From: Sipunculus nudus
Lineage: Eukaryota > Annelida > Sipuncula > Golfingiida > Sipunculidae
Assembly: GCA_026874595.1 (NCBI GenBank)
Contig: CM049313.1
Coordinates: forward strand, 70,860,659 to 70,924,658
Length of the DNA stretch: 64,000 bases
Reading direction: 5' to 3'
The stretch's first letter is position 1; each line of letters begins with the position of its first letter. The notes under the pieces are model-generated. The model was not told the DNA's origin. It saw only the letters and a program-made list of their open reading frames with translations, and made no database searches. A program made the translations under genes and the position numbers. Below, in pieces: positions 35,374 to 46,500 of the stretch.

Positions 35374-36475
35374 AACACTTTTTTTATATACATTTTTCAT
35401 GTTTAATCACATTACAAAGGCCGAAATAACAGAGTCCCTTCAAGAAAAGTTACTAGCTGTCACTAGCCTTTACCAAAGTTTCTCAAAGTGGCAACACATT
35501 TCCTCTAATTGCCATGTATTATTTGAAAATAATGTGGATGCACTGTCATATCCAGATGCTTGATATTCTTACTTACTTATTTTTATGTATTGCTAATAAA
35601 CAAGAACTTCAAACCGAGTAAACTCTACGCTTGTCCTTTTATTTGTTCGTGATAACTTTTTTCATGCATGGTTAATAATGAACAACTGGAGTTTCTTTCG
35701 TTTTCAGTTACACTTTATGCATGAGTCTCCTGTCAACTGACAAAGTGGTTTATTTACCAGAAATCTGGTCGACCTTAATCTATGTCAGTCATCTTCACAA
35801 AATTGGAATTTCAATATACATTTTAACCAAATTATACATTTAATTGACATGACTGCAAATCATTTGACACACAGACCCGCCTCAGTCACAGTTTAGGTCA
35901 TTGGCCTGCTATACCGTATACAAAAGTCGTGTTTTGACTTCAAGGTTTTCTACCGAATGTCATTTTATATTTTAATTTTTATTAATCCAGCCATAAATAT
36001 ACCCTCGTTATGATGTCTGCTGCTGGTTTCGCTTCTCTTGCATGCTGCAACCTTTTGCAGCCAAGGGAATTAGGTAGCTGACACAATATGTCTAGACCCT
36101 TTATACGTCGTTGTATGTTATGTATTCCTGGTAACACGCACACCACTAAATATATTGGGCAATTCTACTGGCGAACCTCTTAAGTGGATTGGATACTCTA
36201 AAGCACTGTCCAGGAAATGTCCAATTATCCTAGAGATGAACTCAGGAGGATTTGCGATATTCGTTAAAGGAGGACCAGAAATCATTGAATGCTATAGAAC
36301 ACAAACCTACATTAAACTTATGTGTTACAAACACATAGGCCGAGATGTCCGGGTAGTCTTCACTCTTCAGGCACAGACAGATGTAACTTTACTTGCTAGT
36401 GACGATTAGGGGTCCCGAATCTATATCTCCTTAGAAACTATTTCAGTGCTATTTTATTAATGATTACCAGTGGAT
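35374..36475. other. Unique sequence with one unassigned open frame
   Basis: A frame open from about 36,078 to a TAG ending at 36,409 has no ATG near its start. It includes NSGGFAIFVKGGPEIIECY and YKHIGRDVRVVFTLQAQT. The composition is protein-like, but there is no convincing splice acceptor and no known family. Confidence 0.3.
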
Positions 36476-36665
36476 GATCCACCCCCCCCCTTTTTTTTGA
36501 CCCGCAACAACCTTTTTTCAGGGTTTCACACCAAATTTTGCGACTTGGACCACCTCCTTTCTGGAGCAGTGGCCCTTTATTCGGTTTCTTTTAGTCTTCC
36601 TAGGTTGGACCCTCCCCTTTCCAAATTCCTGGATCCGTTGATGGAATACCACGTCAGTTGTTTTT
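36476..36665 (-). mobile_element. Possible dispersed element with CCACCCCCCCCC and CCTGGATCCG ends
   Basis: GGATGATCCACCCCCCCCC at one end and TTCCTGGATCCG at the other resemble, in reverse, the element end at 16,370 (GTGGATCCAGGATTTTTTTG). A 129-codon frame from 36,470 without a useful start runs across it. Confidence 0.35.
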
Positions 36666-38639
36666 CGCCCTTTTTTCGACCCTTATCGTACTCTATACTC
36701 AAGGTATATGATATTATATCAGTAATTATTTTTAAAATTTTACAAATATTATTTAGCAGCAAACCGATCAAAAGGATTGCTTATACAATCTGTATACATT
36801 CGGGTGTCTATTCTAATATCCTCTTTTATTTATGTAAAAAAAATACATTTTTGGCATGATATTTGTTTCTTATTCACTTTTGATTTCCACACGTAACATT
36901 TAATCTACTGTAAAAACTATTTTTTATCACGAATTGGTAATCGTTTTGAAATGTAATACCATGTTACTGTCCGACCCTTTTAGACTCCCGATTTTTCTTA
37001 ATCAATCTCCCAAAATGCGGCCAGTTGGAACAAAATATTGAAAATTCTTTCCTACGAAATAGGGACCAACAGAGGTCGAAAAAGTCCGACTATGTGTCGA
37101 ATTTTGGGTAGTCTGGATGTGACATCGTTTAGATTTTGAATTTTGGGAGTCAGGAGTTGTTGAATATGTAATCATACCCGTGTAATAAAAATGGTGAGTT
37201 ATACCCCTAGCCTGTCGATTACCAGGTGTTTGGTTAGGCTATGAAAACGGGCAATGCGACCACGAACTCGGGACTGACGTAGGTCCGATTCCGAAGGAGA
37301 AGTTCAGGAAACGCTGCCGATTTCCCAAATATAGGATATAGGGACCACGGCATTAAGCAAGGGTTTAGTGCATGTACGCTGCCCTAGGGAAACACATTAT
37401 TGGGCTTGCTAACATAAAGGTCATAGATTTTAATATCCTTTGCTCCTAGCTTAGAATAATCAAAATAGAATTAATCTCAGTATTCGCAGATCAAAATAAA
37501 ACCAGCCCATCGAGAAGCAAATAAAATTTACTAAATGTATATCCACCAGGATATTGGGCCCGTCTTCGGTTTTTCTTATTATCAATTATGAGTTCAGTCC
37601 GTTTTGTGTTCACATTCCACACAATTGACCATTAGTGGATAAATATATTATAAAAAAAATACGTCACAGAAGAATTAATGGCTTACAGTAAAGTAATAAA
37701 ATAAGGGGATATTAAGATTGAGTGACTATTCATTAGTGCTGTGCTTGAATATTTCATGTCTACCATAGCGGACTAGTTTGCATCAAGGCGCGCCTGTCAG
37801 CTGCCGTACTCTTTAAGTATATCTCATCTACAGATTTTTTTCTTTCATAATCCTTTCCCTCTGAATGTCAATCAGTCTTCATGACGGAGAAGGCGGCATT
37901 CAGATGCAGAGAGGCCGCGGTGGTTAATGGGTAGAATAGTTTGGCGGTCTATGTAAGCTGTTTGATTACAGAACTGTTAGTCATAGTGTTAAATCGGGGT
38001 TAATTCACATGTAAAGGCAACGCCTGCAGGGCTGAAACAGTTCACACAGCCTTTTTAAGAAAATCTCACAGCTCAACGATCAAGCATTTAGAACTGAAGA
38101 TCGGCCGTAAATATATGCTCCAACAGCGTTTGAGATATTGATTATTGTCCATGTCCGTGGGCCTCCCCGCACATAGCGACGCCGTCCAAGTAATAATATA
38201 TGCCGTATTGATCAGCCGGGCGAATTGACTGAGACAGGTTGGGCCCGATACGGGACGCGGCCAAGTCTCAGCCGAGGCATTGATAAGCAGACAACAGATC
38301 GGAACCCTGGATCGCGGGATTCATGGTACAGTGAACCGACTCACAGCTATGTCCATGCGAGGACACGATTCATTTTTAGCTTGTGGGTTATCTTTTCTTT
38401 TCATCTTGTACTGGCTTTTTAATGTGGATTATTTATCTATTAATATATGGCATAAAGCGGGATAGACAGAAGTTTGGGTTATGCCCGGGAAACACAAAAG
38501 AACTGTTCAAATGGTAAATTGTACTGTTTTTCTAATGCAAATGTTTCTAGACGCCATTGATTTGCCATACAGTAGGGAATGAACAAATATAATTTTCTTC
38601 TATGAAATATACCTTCTTGAAAGAAATAGACAAGAATTA
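36666..38639. other. Unique sequence with a possible SINE head
   Basis: At 37,913-37,950 GGCCGCGGTGGTTAATGGGT resembles a tRNA-like A-box region, but no B box is seen after it. I see no genes. Confidence 0.4.
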
Positions 38640-38641
38640 AC

Positions 38642-38720
38642 GTCACAGTGGGGCGGTTCTGACGTCATAGCTATCTGATGCTGACAGCAACAACGCTATA
38701 TCCAATCACGCTATATCCTG
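38642..38720. promoter_or_regulatory. CRE, GC-box and CCAAT cluster with an 11-bp direct repeat
   Basis: CGTCACAG at 38,641, GGGGCGG at 38,650, a full CRE TGACGTCA at 38,660-38,667, and ACGCTATATCC twice (38,693-38,703 and 38,708-38,718) with CCAATC between them. This density of promoter-type motifs within 80 bases is unusual here. No TATA box or coding exon follows clearly. Confidence 0.35.
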
Positions 38721-38987
38721 CCAAAGACGACCCATTAAATATGCTTCAGACGATGACAATTAAGCTGACCTATTGAGATAGTTGTATAGCCAGTCATATT
38801 AAACACTTTTGCATATTGGTTGTTCAATATAAGCGGGCCGTGGTGGTTGTGGATCAGATGCATCCTAACACCATTCTCTCTGTACCGTTATAGTTCTAGA
38901 CATTGATATGTCCCGTAGGACCCATTTACACTAGAGCCAGTGACAGAAATCAAGACCGCTTTCTATTTGACTAACGTTAGATGTGTA

Positions 38988-39300
38988 CAAGGGGTGCGCC
39001 TCCTCTGGGGCGTATTGAGAGGGTACCGAAGGGGATCACGCCCCGCCCTCCTCCATCCGACTTTGCATGTAACATTGAGGGAAAATATTCCCAAAGGTAA
39101 TAGCTGCAAAAAGAAAATAAAAGCATGAAAGTAGATTTTCCTGCTGTTTTCAGTCTTACCAAGGTACAAGTATACTGAAGTAGGCTGTTTCTATATAATA
39201 TAATATTATATTATATATAATATTATATTATATTATATTGACCAGCGGATATGCTTTAACCCCCCCCCCCCCTTATCCGTAAATCCTGGCTACGCCCCTG
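38988..39300 (+). mobile_element. hAT-like non-autonomous element, copy 3
   Basis: The right end CTGGCTACGCCCCTG matches the inverted terminus of the family. The left part has the internal phrase AGGGGATCACGCCCC, as copy 1 has AGGGGACCATGCCCC at the same distance from its end. A palindromic AT run (39,196-39,240) and a C13 tract (39,260-39,272) lie before the right end. The left terminus (CAAGGGGTGCGCC) is degenerate, and no target duplication is seen. Confidence 0.55.
39260..39272. repeat. C13 homopolymer
   Basis: Thirteen consecutive C inside the hAT-like copy. Confidence 0.97.
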
Positions 39301-39940
39301 CCTTCTCTTATTTAATTGAAAAATCTGGAAGATAGTTACATATACGCATAAAACTAACCCCGCACTTGGCGTCTTGGACTGTTTCCTTCCTATTTTGCAT
39401 GTTATGTCATGTATACAATCTTCTTTTGTATTTTGTTGAGGTTCTATATATGTAGAAGGGATCTGCTAACCGTATCGTACAGATATCATTTAGTTCCATA
39501 CTTCAAAATATTTTTAGCATCTGTAGGGATCATTATGATATGTTAAGTTTCTGTCCAATATTTGAAAATTAACACAGAGCATATGAATACTCCAGCAATA
39601 TCACATGATATAGTTAATTTATGAATTGTAAACGTGTACCTAATATATTTCCGGAAATGTCTTCGTTATGTTGCTGTGTCGTTCTGGTCCTGTTAGCAGA
39701 ATTTATTTAAGGACTGGGTATTTTGCCTTTTTGTAATTTTCAAAGAATCCCCTTAATTTCTCCCAAAAGTTATTTCCAATTTATTTACAATTTACCTTAT
39801 TTACAATAACTCCAAATCATTAGATCATCTCTTGATGGAACCCGCTTTCTTTACACAAGTTTATTCAGTTTTTTTTTAATAAACCAGTTTCTCTTACGTA
39901 ATTGAAGCCTAGGCTATATACATTCTTCAAATGTAAACTT
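39301..39940. other. AT-rich unique sequence, nothing seen
   Basis: I see no repeats or frames worth listing. Confidence 0.5.
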
Positions 39941-40430
39941 GAGGATTATATACAGAGGGCTTATGAAAAGGTGGAGGTCAACAGTTTGATATCATCGATG
40001 ATTTATCGATTATTCTTCTCTAAAGGATAACATACAGCGGCCATATGAAAATGTTGGGGTTTACATTCTGATATCATCGATGATTTATATATGATTCTTC
40101 TCTAAAGGATAACATACACAGGCCATATAAAAAGGTGGGGGTTTACAGTCTGATATCGTTGACGATTTAAATCTGATTCTTCTCTACAGGATAACATATA
40201 GAGGCCATATGAAAAGGTTGGGGTAAACTGTCTGATATCGTCGACGATTTTTTTTCTGATTCTTCTCTACAGGATAACACACAGAGGCCATATGAAAATG
40301 TGGGGGTTTACAGTCAGATATCGTTGACGATTTATCTCTGATTCTTCTCTAAATGGATAACATACAGAAGCCATATGAAAAGGTGGGTGTTTACAATCTG
40401 ATATCGTCGACGATTTATCGATTATTCTTT
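39941..40430. repeat. 82-bp tandem repeat, six copies, each with a 12-bp dyad
   Basis: GGATAACATACAGAGGCCATATGAAAAGGTGGGGGTTTACAGTCTGATATC recurs in each unit, followed by a 12-base dyad and TGATTCTTCTCTA. Spacing of the GATATC mark is 82, 82, 82, 83 and 83 (39,988; 40,070; 40,152; 40,234; 40,317; 40,400). The dyads read ATCATCGATGAT (copies 1 and 2), ATCGTCGACGAT (4 and 6) and ATCGTTGACGAT (3 and 5). The first two forms are both perfect palindromes. Confidence 0.95.
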
Positions 40431-42254
40431 TCACACTTAGCCTGAACATTCCGCCTCCATTCAGGAAGGAGTCCGATTATTTGTGGGGGAACGTTTTTCC
40501 CCTGATTCGAAACAACCCAAAAGGGGGATGTATATTAAAAGGGGATCTATGCAAATTACCTAAAATACCCGATAGACGGTGGTTCCCTCATATATCTACA
40601 CGAATGGACCCTCCTAAGTCTTCCCTGTATGCCTTGACAGGCTGTAAACAAGAGCCGATGAAGGTAACAATCATTTGGTTTTCTTGAAAGTAAGTGCCAA
40701 TAGTTTCATATATACTTTATATTAAGTCACAATGTATATCTTAACTGAGTCAAAACAAGTGTATTATGTGTAACAAGAAGGTGTTGTTGCATGTCCTCAC
40801 GCCGAACAGCGAATATCGTGGTCTGAACCACTTCGGTCAGGGTTACCAAGATTTACAGCGTTATCTCTACACCTTAGGAGCTGTAACATAAACAAGAAGG
40901 AATAATTGAATGACAATTGTTTGCGTTACAGGTCTGTATAGCTTCTCTACACTTTTTTTCTACATATTCTTGTATTTTTTTTTTCAAGCAGCCTTTTAAG
41001 GTTCTGAAAAGTTAAATTTTACATTCACCTGTCACATTAACCCTCTAAATTCAGAGTGAATAGAGAGCTCTCTTATGGTAAAGACATTTGCCAGGAGTTT
41101 TAGCGCCGAAAGCTTTCAGAAAGGGACACGAAATAACAATTTTGCAGTCACAAGTCAAGCGCACTAACCATTAGCCAACCACGCTCCACAATGACTTTCG
41201 CTTTTAGGGGAATAAAATGGGGAACTCGTACAGAGCGATTTCGAATTAATTCATCGTATCTTTACATTGCTCTCACCAATCCTCTATGATCGCATATCAT
41301 GTTGAGTAAATTTAGGATACGGTATGATTCAATTACCCCAAGGAATCATCATAAATGTTTAAATGTAAATCTTGAAATCCAAATTTAGTAAATTGAGCAA
41401 AAAGGACTTTCGTATGTCCGTTTTAGGGGAGAATGGCTTCTGTCCTTTCTCTTTTGGGTTACCCCCTCACATTTTTACGGTAAGGTACGTAAGCTGTGAG
41501 TGTTTGGAACGTCTCCATGTGCCCCCTGGCACCAATTTAGGAGTCCATGTACCATTGAATCCAGAATCACGTGCATTAGCAAGATATAAACCACCGATCT
41601 AATCTGTCAGGACTTGCCCTGCTGCCATAGCCGATCTCGTCCTACTGTTAAAATACCAAAGCCCTGTGATCAGCTAAACTTTATGGGAAGCACTCGAGTC
41701 TGATAGGTTAAAAGTAACGAGGGGTTCCTAAAGTTCGGCCAAAGTCAAGATTTAGTTCAGAGCAATTATTTCTAGCTAACAAAATACAGCAAATAAAGAC
41801 ACTGGTATGGTTAAATACACGTTTTATTTATTTAAACGGTATTTCTTTCGTTACTTAATCTTGCAACAAAAACCGAATATGTCTGCTATGGATAACATGT
41901 ATTTGTAATGGAATGTATACACCAAATTAGCGCATGTTCTACACAATACTAAGCAATACTACTCCCCCCCCCCCCCCAAAAAAAAAACATGCACCGTTTC
42001 ATACACTTGTCTCCTTTTCAGTGCATTCCTGATCAATACACCTTGGAAAGCATAATTAATCAGATTCTTATGATTTATGGTACGGTATACTTCCTGTCAT
42101 GTGATTTCCCCCCCCCCCCCTTATTTATTTAAAGTTGACTCTTTCTTTTCAATTATGATAACTAATTCGTTTCATTTAATTTTTTTTGTAACAATGATGG
42201 GACTAAAATTGCATAACTGTAAAATAATTTATTGTGAGGTACATATTTATTTGT

Positions 42255-42375
42255 ATATATATATATGTATATATATATATATTTAAAATGTATGTATATA
42301 TATGTTATTATTTGTATATATATCGAGAGAGAGAGAGAGGAAGACAGAGAGAGAGAGAGACAGAGAAAGAGGGAT
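42255..42375. repeat. (TA)n followed by (GA)n microsatellites
   Basis: TA-rich runs at about 42,255-42,323 are followed by GAGAGA sequence at 42,325-42,370. Confidence 0.95.
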
Positions 42376-42514
42376 AGGGAGCGATAGGGTGAGTGAGAAA
42401 GAAACATGCTTTATTATTTTTTTTCCCGTGCCAACTTATTTAGGACTGCATAAATAAAAATCAAATAAAAGCGATGTTATTATAAAAAATTAAAAACATT
42501 ACAGCCTTTTAATT

Positions 42515-42518
<4 letters not shown>

Positions 42519-42571
<53 letters not shown>
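42519..42571. repeat. (TA)n microsatellite
   Basis: About 26 uninterrupted AT dinucleotides. Confidence 0.97.
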
Positions 42572-42574
<3 letters not shown>

Positions 42575-42779
42575 CATGATTAATGCACATTTACGGATTT
42601 TTTTCCGGAGCGCTTGCAGATATTGACCTGATATTTGAAGCCTGGCCAGATCATGACCAGTTACAGATCGAGTATTGCAGCTCCTGCACATAAACAATTT
42701 ACAAACTTCAACAAATATTTCTGATTAGCTCCAGGCGGGGCATTCATGTCGTTCCGACACACCTAGTTTAAGGATAGGT

Positions 42780-43035
42780 TCTTGGCCTGTTGGTGCCTCT
42801 GTCTACTGAATGAAGATGGAGGTATCCATATAATAAGAATGATATGTTATTAACTTATTATTAATCCTTCTGGATTTAAGGGTTTATAGGCATGGGATTT
42901 GGAATAATTCAGAAGTCAAAGTAAAGACATTTAAGCCATTAGGTTATAGCGATGTTACACCATTTTTGTATTGAGGCACCGGCGGTGTTCGAATCTCTGT
43001 CTTTCAGTCCGGAAGTCTTACGCCATAACCCCAAA
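42780..43035 (-). mobile_element. SINE-like family S2, copy 2
   Basis: 42,814-42,914 aligns with 21,190-21,280. On the minus strand the tRNA-like region GGTTATGGCGTAAGACTTCC, then AGAGATTCGAACACCGCCGG, lies at 42,965-43,020. The T-arm stems do not pair, so this is not a working tRNA gene. Confidence 0.5.
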
Positions 43036-43221
43036 CCGTCATCATAAGAGTTTAATGTGTTCCAAACAGTGTCATTGTTCTGGTTAACATGTGAAGTCTA
43101 GATCAAAGGTCCTCCAAGGAATTGTCTAATATCAAGTTAATGGATGACCCATGACGTCGTGTGATGGCTTCCTTTGGTTGTATATCATGACGATACGTGT
43201 TGGGGTCCCTGGGTTGATGTT

Positions 43222-43239
43222 CAACATGACGTCATGTTG
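43222..43239. other. 18-bp perfect palindrome centred on a CRE
   Basis: CAACATGACGTCATGTTG equals its reverse complement and contains TGACGTCA. It lies in the diverged left edge of the 36-bp array. Confidence 0.85.
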
Positions 43240-43904
43240 TGGCTTCCGGTGGATGTGCATTATGACGTGTTTTGATGGCTTTCCGTAGTTGAACATGTGG
43301 TGGGTCCTTGTGATTAAACAAATTGCCGTCTTGTGATGGCGTCCCGTCGATTTAAATAAAAACGTGTTGTGATGGCTCCCAATGGGTGTACATAATGTTT
43401 TGTGATGGCGCCCTGTGGTTGTACATAATGACGTCTTATGATGGCTTCCAGCGGTTTTACATCATAACGTCTGGTGATGGCGCCCCGTGGTTGTACATCA
43501 TGACGTATTGTGATGGGTTCCCGTGGTTTAACATTTTGACGTCTCATGATGGCTTCACGTGGTTTTTACATTTTGACGTCTCATGATGGCTTCCCGTGGT
43601 TTTTACATTTTGACGCCCCATGATGGCTTCCCGTGGTTTTTACATTTTGACGTCTTATGATGACTTCCCGTGGTTTTATTTTTTGACGTCCTATGTTGTG
43701 TTACAGGTGCTACTTTTATTGTGTGACACGGGCTTAACTCGTTCTGTTGTTGCACTTTATGTTTAATCCTTACTGGTTGAACTCTCGTTGTTATGCTAGC
43801 TAGGGGCTTTCACGCTTGGCCGAGGTCACGTGATGACCCTGGTATGTAGTGATACACACAGCGAATGTTTTTCTAGATGGAAATTCTCGGCTTGGGGTGA
43901 AGAG

Positions 43905-43912
43905 TATATAAA
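43905..43912 (+). promoter_or_regulatory. TATA box of the LTR-like segment
   Basis: GAGTATATAAAGGGG fits the TATA consensus. A start would lie near 43,935-43,940. Confidence 0.45.
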
Positions 43913-44275
43913 GGGGTTGTGTTTCAGAGCCGACGGCAGAGAGCAGAGAAGATTTCCAGCGGCCGCAGAAGCGTGTGTAAGTTTCTGGGACCTTATCCGA
44001 CGTGTGCGGCAATTATAGATTTCTTCAGAGTTTCTTCTGGATTTTATGCATTTGGACTTCAGTTTACTTTTTGGATTGTTACAGGAGCTTTACACTGGAC
44101 TGTCATTCTCCGAGAGTATACATTTAAAGAACTTATCGTTGTGACGGTGTTGGTATCCAGGTAGTGTGCATATTGTTTATTTTTCCGTGTGATTGTATTG
44201 ATTTGTTGTTATACCGCTGTTTTAACTGTATAATTGTATTGATTTAGTGTATTGTAATGTTAGGGTTGTTTTAAG

Positions 44276-44281
44276 AATAAA
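44276..44281 (+). terminator. AATAAA poly(A) signal of the LTR-like segment
   Basis: A consensus AATAAA about 365 bases after the TATA box. Confidence 0.4.
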
Positions 44282-45800
44282 TTATAGTTGTTTGTTAACA
44301 AAAAACCACTGACTTCTTTATTCATTCCCTTGACATTTCATTCTGCCTAGTGTTACAGACTCTGATTTTTTTATCTCCGTTACAGAATTTGTGTTCATCA
44401 CGCATACGTGATCTGTTTATATTAGGTTCCGTAACAGATGGCTACCCGTTGGTGTACATCATGACGTCTTGTGATGGCTCCCCGTGGTTTTATATTATGA
44501 CGTCTAGTGTTGGCTTTCAACAGGTTTACATCATGACGTCTGGCGATGGCTTCCCGTTGGTGTACATATTGACATCTAATGATGGCTTCCCGTGGTTTTA
44601 TATTATGACGTCTAGTGTTGGCTTTCAACAGGTTAACATCATGACGTCTTGTGATGGCTTCCCGTGAGGGGTCATCGTGACGTCATATGATGGCTTCCCG
44701 TGGTTTTACATTATGACGTCTGGCGATAGCTTCCCGTTGGTGTACATCTTGACATATTATGATGGCTTCCCGTGGTTTTATATTATGACGTCTAGTGTTA
44801 GCTTTCATCATGACGTCTCGTAACGGCTTTTCGTGAGTGATCATCGTGACGTCATATGATGGCTTCCCGTGGTTTTACATTATGACGTCTGGCGATGGCT
44901 TTCCGTTGGTGTACATCTTGACATCTTATGATGGCTTCCCGTGGTTTTATATTATGACGTCTAGTGTTGGCTTTCAACAGGTTTACATCATGACGTCTTG
45001 TGATGGCTTCCCGTGAGTAGTCATCGTGACGTCGTATGATGGCTTCCCGTGGTTTTACATTATGACGTCTAGCGATGGCTTCCCGTTGGTGTACATCTTG
45101 ACATCTTATGATGGCTTCCCGTGGTTTTATATTATGACGTCTAGTGTTTGGTTTCAACAGGTTTGCATCATGACGTCTCGTGATGGCTTCCCGTGAGTGG
45201 TCATCGTGACGTCGTATGATGGCTTCCCGTGGTTTTACATTATTACGTCTGGCGATAGCTTCCCGTTGGTGTACATCTTGACATCTTATGATGGCTTCCC
45301 GTGGTTATATATTATGACGTCTAGTGATGGCTTTCAACAGGTTTACATCATGACGTCTCTTGGTGGCTTCCTGTGGTCATTTGCGACATCATGCCACGTT
45401 GTGGCACTCTTTGGTTGTATGATTTGGCTTCCAGTCGCAGGAATATCGTATGGCGTCTCATGGTGACTTTCCATGGAAGGTGAACAAACTGACAATATGT
45501 GCACACGTCGCAAGTGGCTTCTTGTAGGCGTTTACATCATTACTCACCTGGTGGCTTCCTGTGGGCTGTGAACAGCGATACGTGTCCTGGTGGCTTACTG
45601 TTGCCTTTGTACAGCAATATGTTACCTGGTGGCTTCCTGTGGGTTTTGTACAGCATTTTGTCACATGGTGGCTTTCTAGGTGGTTTTCCCAATGGAAGGT
45701 GTACAGCGTGGCGTCAGGTGCTGGCTATTCTAAGGATACATAAAAGATGTCGTCATGCAGGGCCTTCTTTTTTCTACATTATGGTGTCAAGAGGTGGTTT

Positions 45801-46500
45801 CCCGTGTTTTGCATTCAGCTGACGAGTGTTCTGTGTAACGATTGTATTTTTTATGATTAATGCTCTGCCGTTTGCAGCTTTGTTTGTGATGTATTGGATG
45901 ACATGACCCACGTCTTCATAAAGCAGCAGCTTGAATTTGACTTTGATGATTAATCAATACCAAACAGCGACGATAACGATTTATCAATAGCCCTGCAGCC
46001 ACACTCCAGCAGAAATAAATGATCCCGTACGTGCGGGAATTCCGACCCAACAACATGTTTTCAATGTTTGTATTATCGCTTTAATCGTTTATACTGGTGC
46101 TGAAATCCAGAGAGCGGTTATGAGATGTTCACATTTCTCGTGAACCATATCCCTGTTATCTTAACCAGTCTCTCTGTCAATGTATTATGAAGCTTCTTTT
46201 AAGCCATTAAACAAATTGATGAAAGCCCATTAAGAAATTTGATCTATAATGTGTTTTATTGAAAACCATCTTTATTCTACTGCTTATGTGGAAAAACAAA
46301 TTTAATCTACCTGCAAGCCATATTGCATATTAGCTTTCCTACATGGTCAGAGTAAACATTAATTAGGAAAAGGAAATGACATGAAGAAATGTCTCTAAGA
46401 AATATTAACATGTGGTAAATGTATAGAATGGATAAACTGATATTCAGATAAGGCGGGACAGAAGTTAACATGTCCTGGGGGAGATGGTTCGTGTCCTAAA
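45801..46500. other. Unique AT-rich sequence, nothing seen
   Basis: No repeats or frames of note. Confidence 0.5.

Larger units (their letters stand above)
40431..42813. other. Unique sequence, simple repeats and one possible tRNA-like fragment
   Basis: A minus-strand segment at 41,130-41,190 (GGAGCGTGGTTGGCTAATGG followed by TTAGTGCGCTTGAC) looks like a tRNA-type A-box region. C14 followed by A10 is at 41,964-41,987 and C13 at 42,108-42,120. TA, GA and TA microsatellites follow. A frame at 40,481-40,687 ends near a donor-like AAG|GTAACA but is not recognisable. Confidence 0.45.
43699..44436 (+). mobile_element. Candidate solo LTR inside the 36-bp array
   Basis: This 738-base segment has no similarity to the array on either side. 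It begins TGTTACAGG and ends CCGTAACA, giving a short inverted terminus of TG...CA type. Inside, a TATA box (TATATAAA) lies at 43,905-43,912 and an AATAAA poly(A) signal at 44,276-44,281, the order expected for U3-R-U5. A CACGTG-containing stretch lies upstream of the TATA box. No coding frame for retroviral-type proteins is present, as expected of a solo LTR. The flanking five bases (TGTTG and GATGG) do not match exactly, so a target duplication is not shown. The alternative is a unique spacer between two arrays. Confidence 0.45.
43140..45800. repeat. 36-bp TGACGTC-bearing minisatellite with a 180-bp higher-order repeat
   Basis: The monomer is about TGACGTCTTATGATGGCTTCCCGTGGTTTTACATTA, spaced 36-37 bases (for example 43,431, 43,467, 43,503, 43,539, 43,576 and 43,613). 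On the right side five monomers form a 180-base unit marked by CGTGACGTC at 44,676, 44,845, 45,025 and 45,205. The first interval is 169 because one unit has an 11-base deletion. Outer parts (43,140-43,320 and 45,370-45,800, where the monomer reads TGGTGGCTTCCTGTGGGTTT) are more diverged than the centre. Period 36 equals 12 codons, so several frames of 60-105 codons stay open on both strands; these are by-products. An LTR-like segment interrupts the array at 43,699-44,436. Confidence 0.95.

Noticed and set aside
36470-36859. 129-codon plus-strand frame
   Set aside because: It runs through a C-rich/T-rich dispersed element and low-complexity AT sequence.
42961-43031. tRNA gene on the minus strand
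   Set aside because: A B-box-like segment is present but the T-arm and acceptor stems do not pair; it belongs to the SINE-like family S2.
43140-45370. CRISPR array
   Set aside because: The repeats are contiguous with no unique spacers, and the sequence is eukaryotic.
43314-45822. Several frames of 60-107 codons on both strands with 12-residue repeats
   Set aside because: They are translations of the 36-bp satellite and occur on both strands at once.
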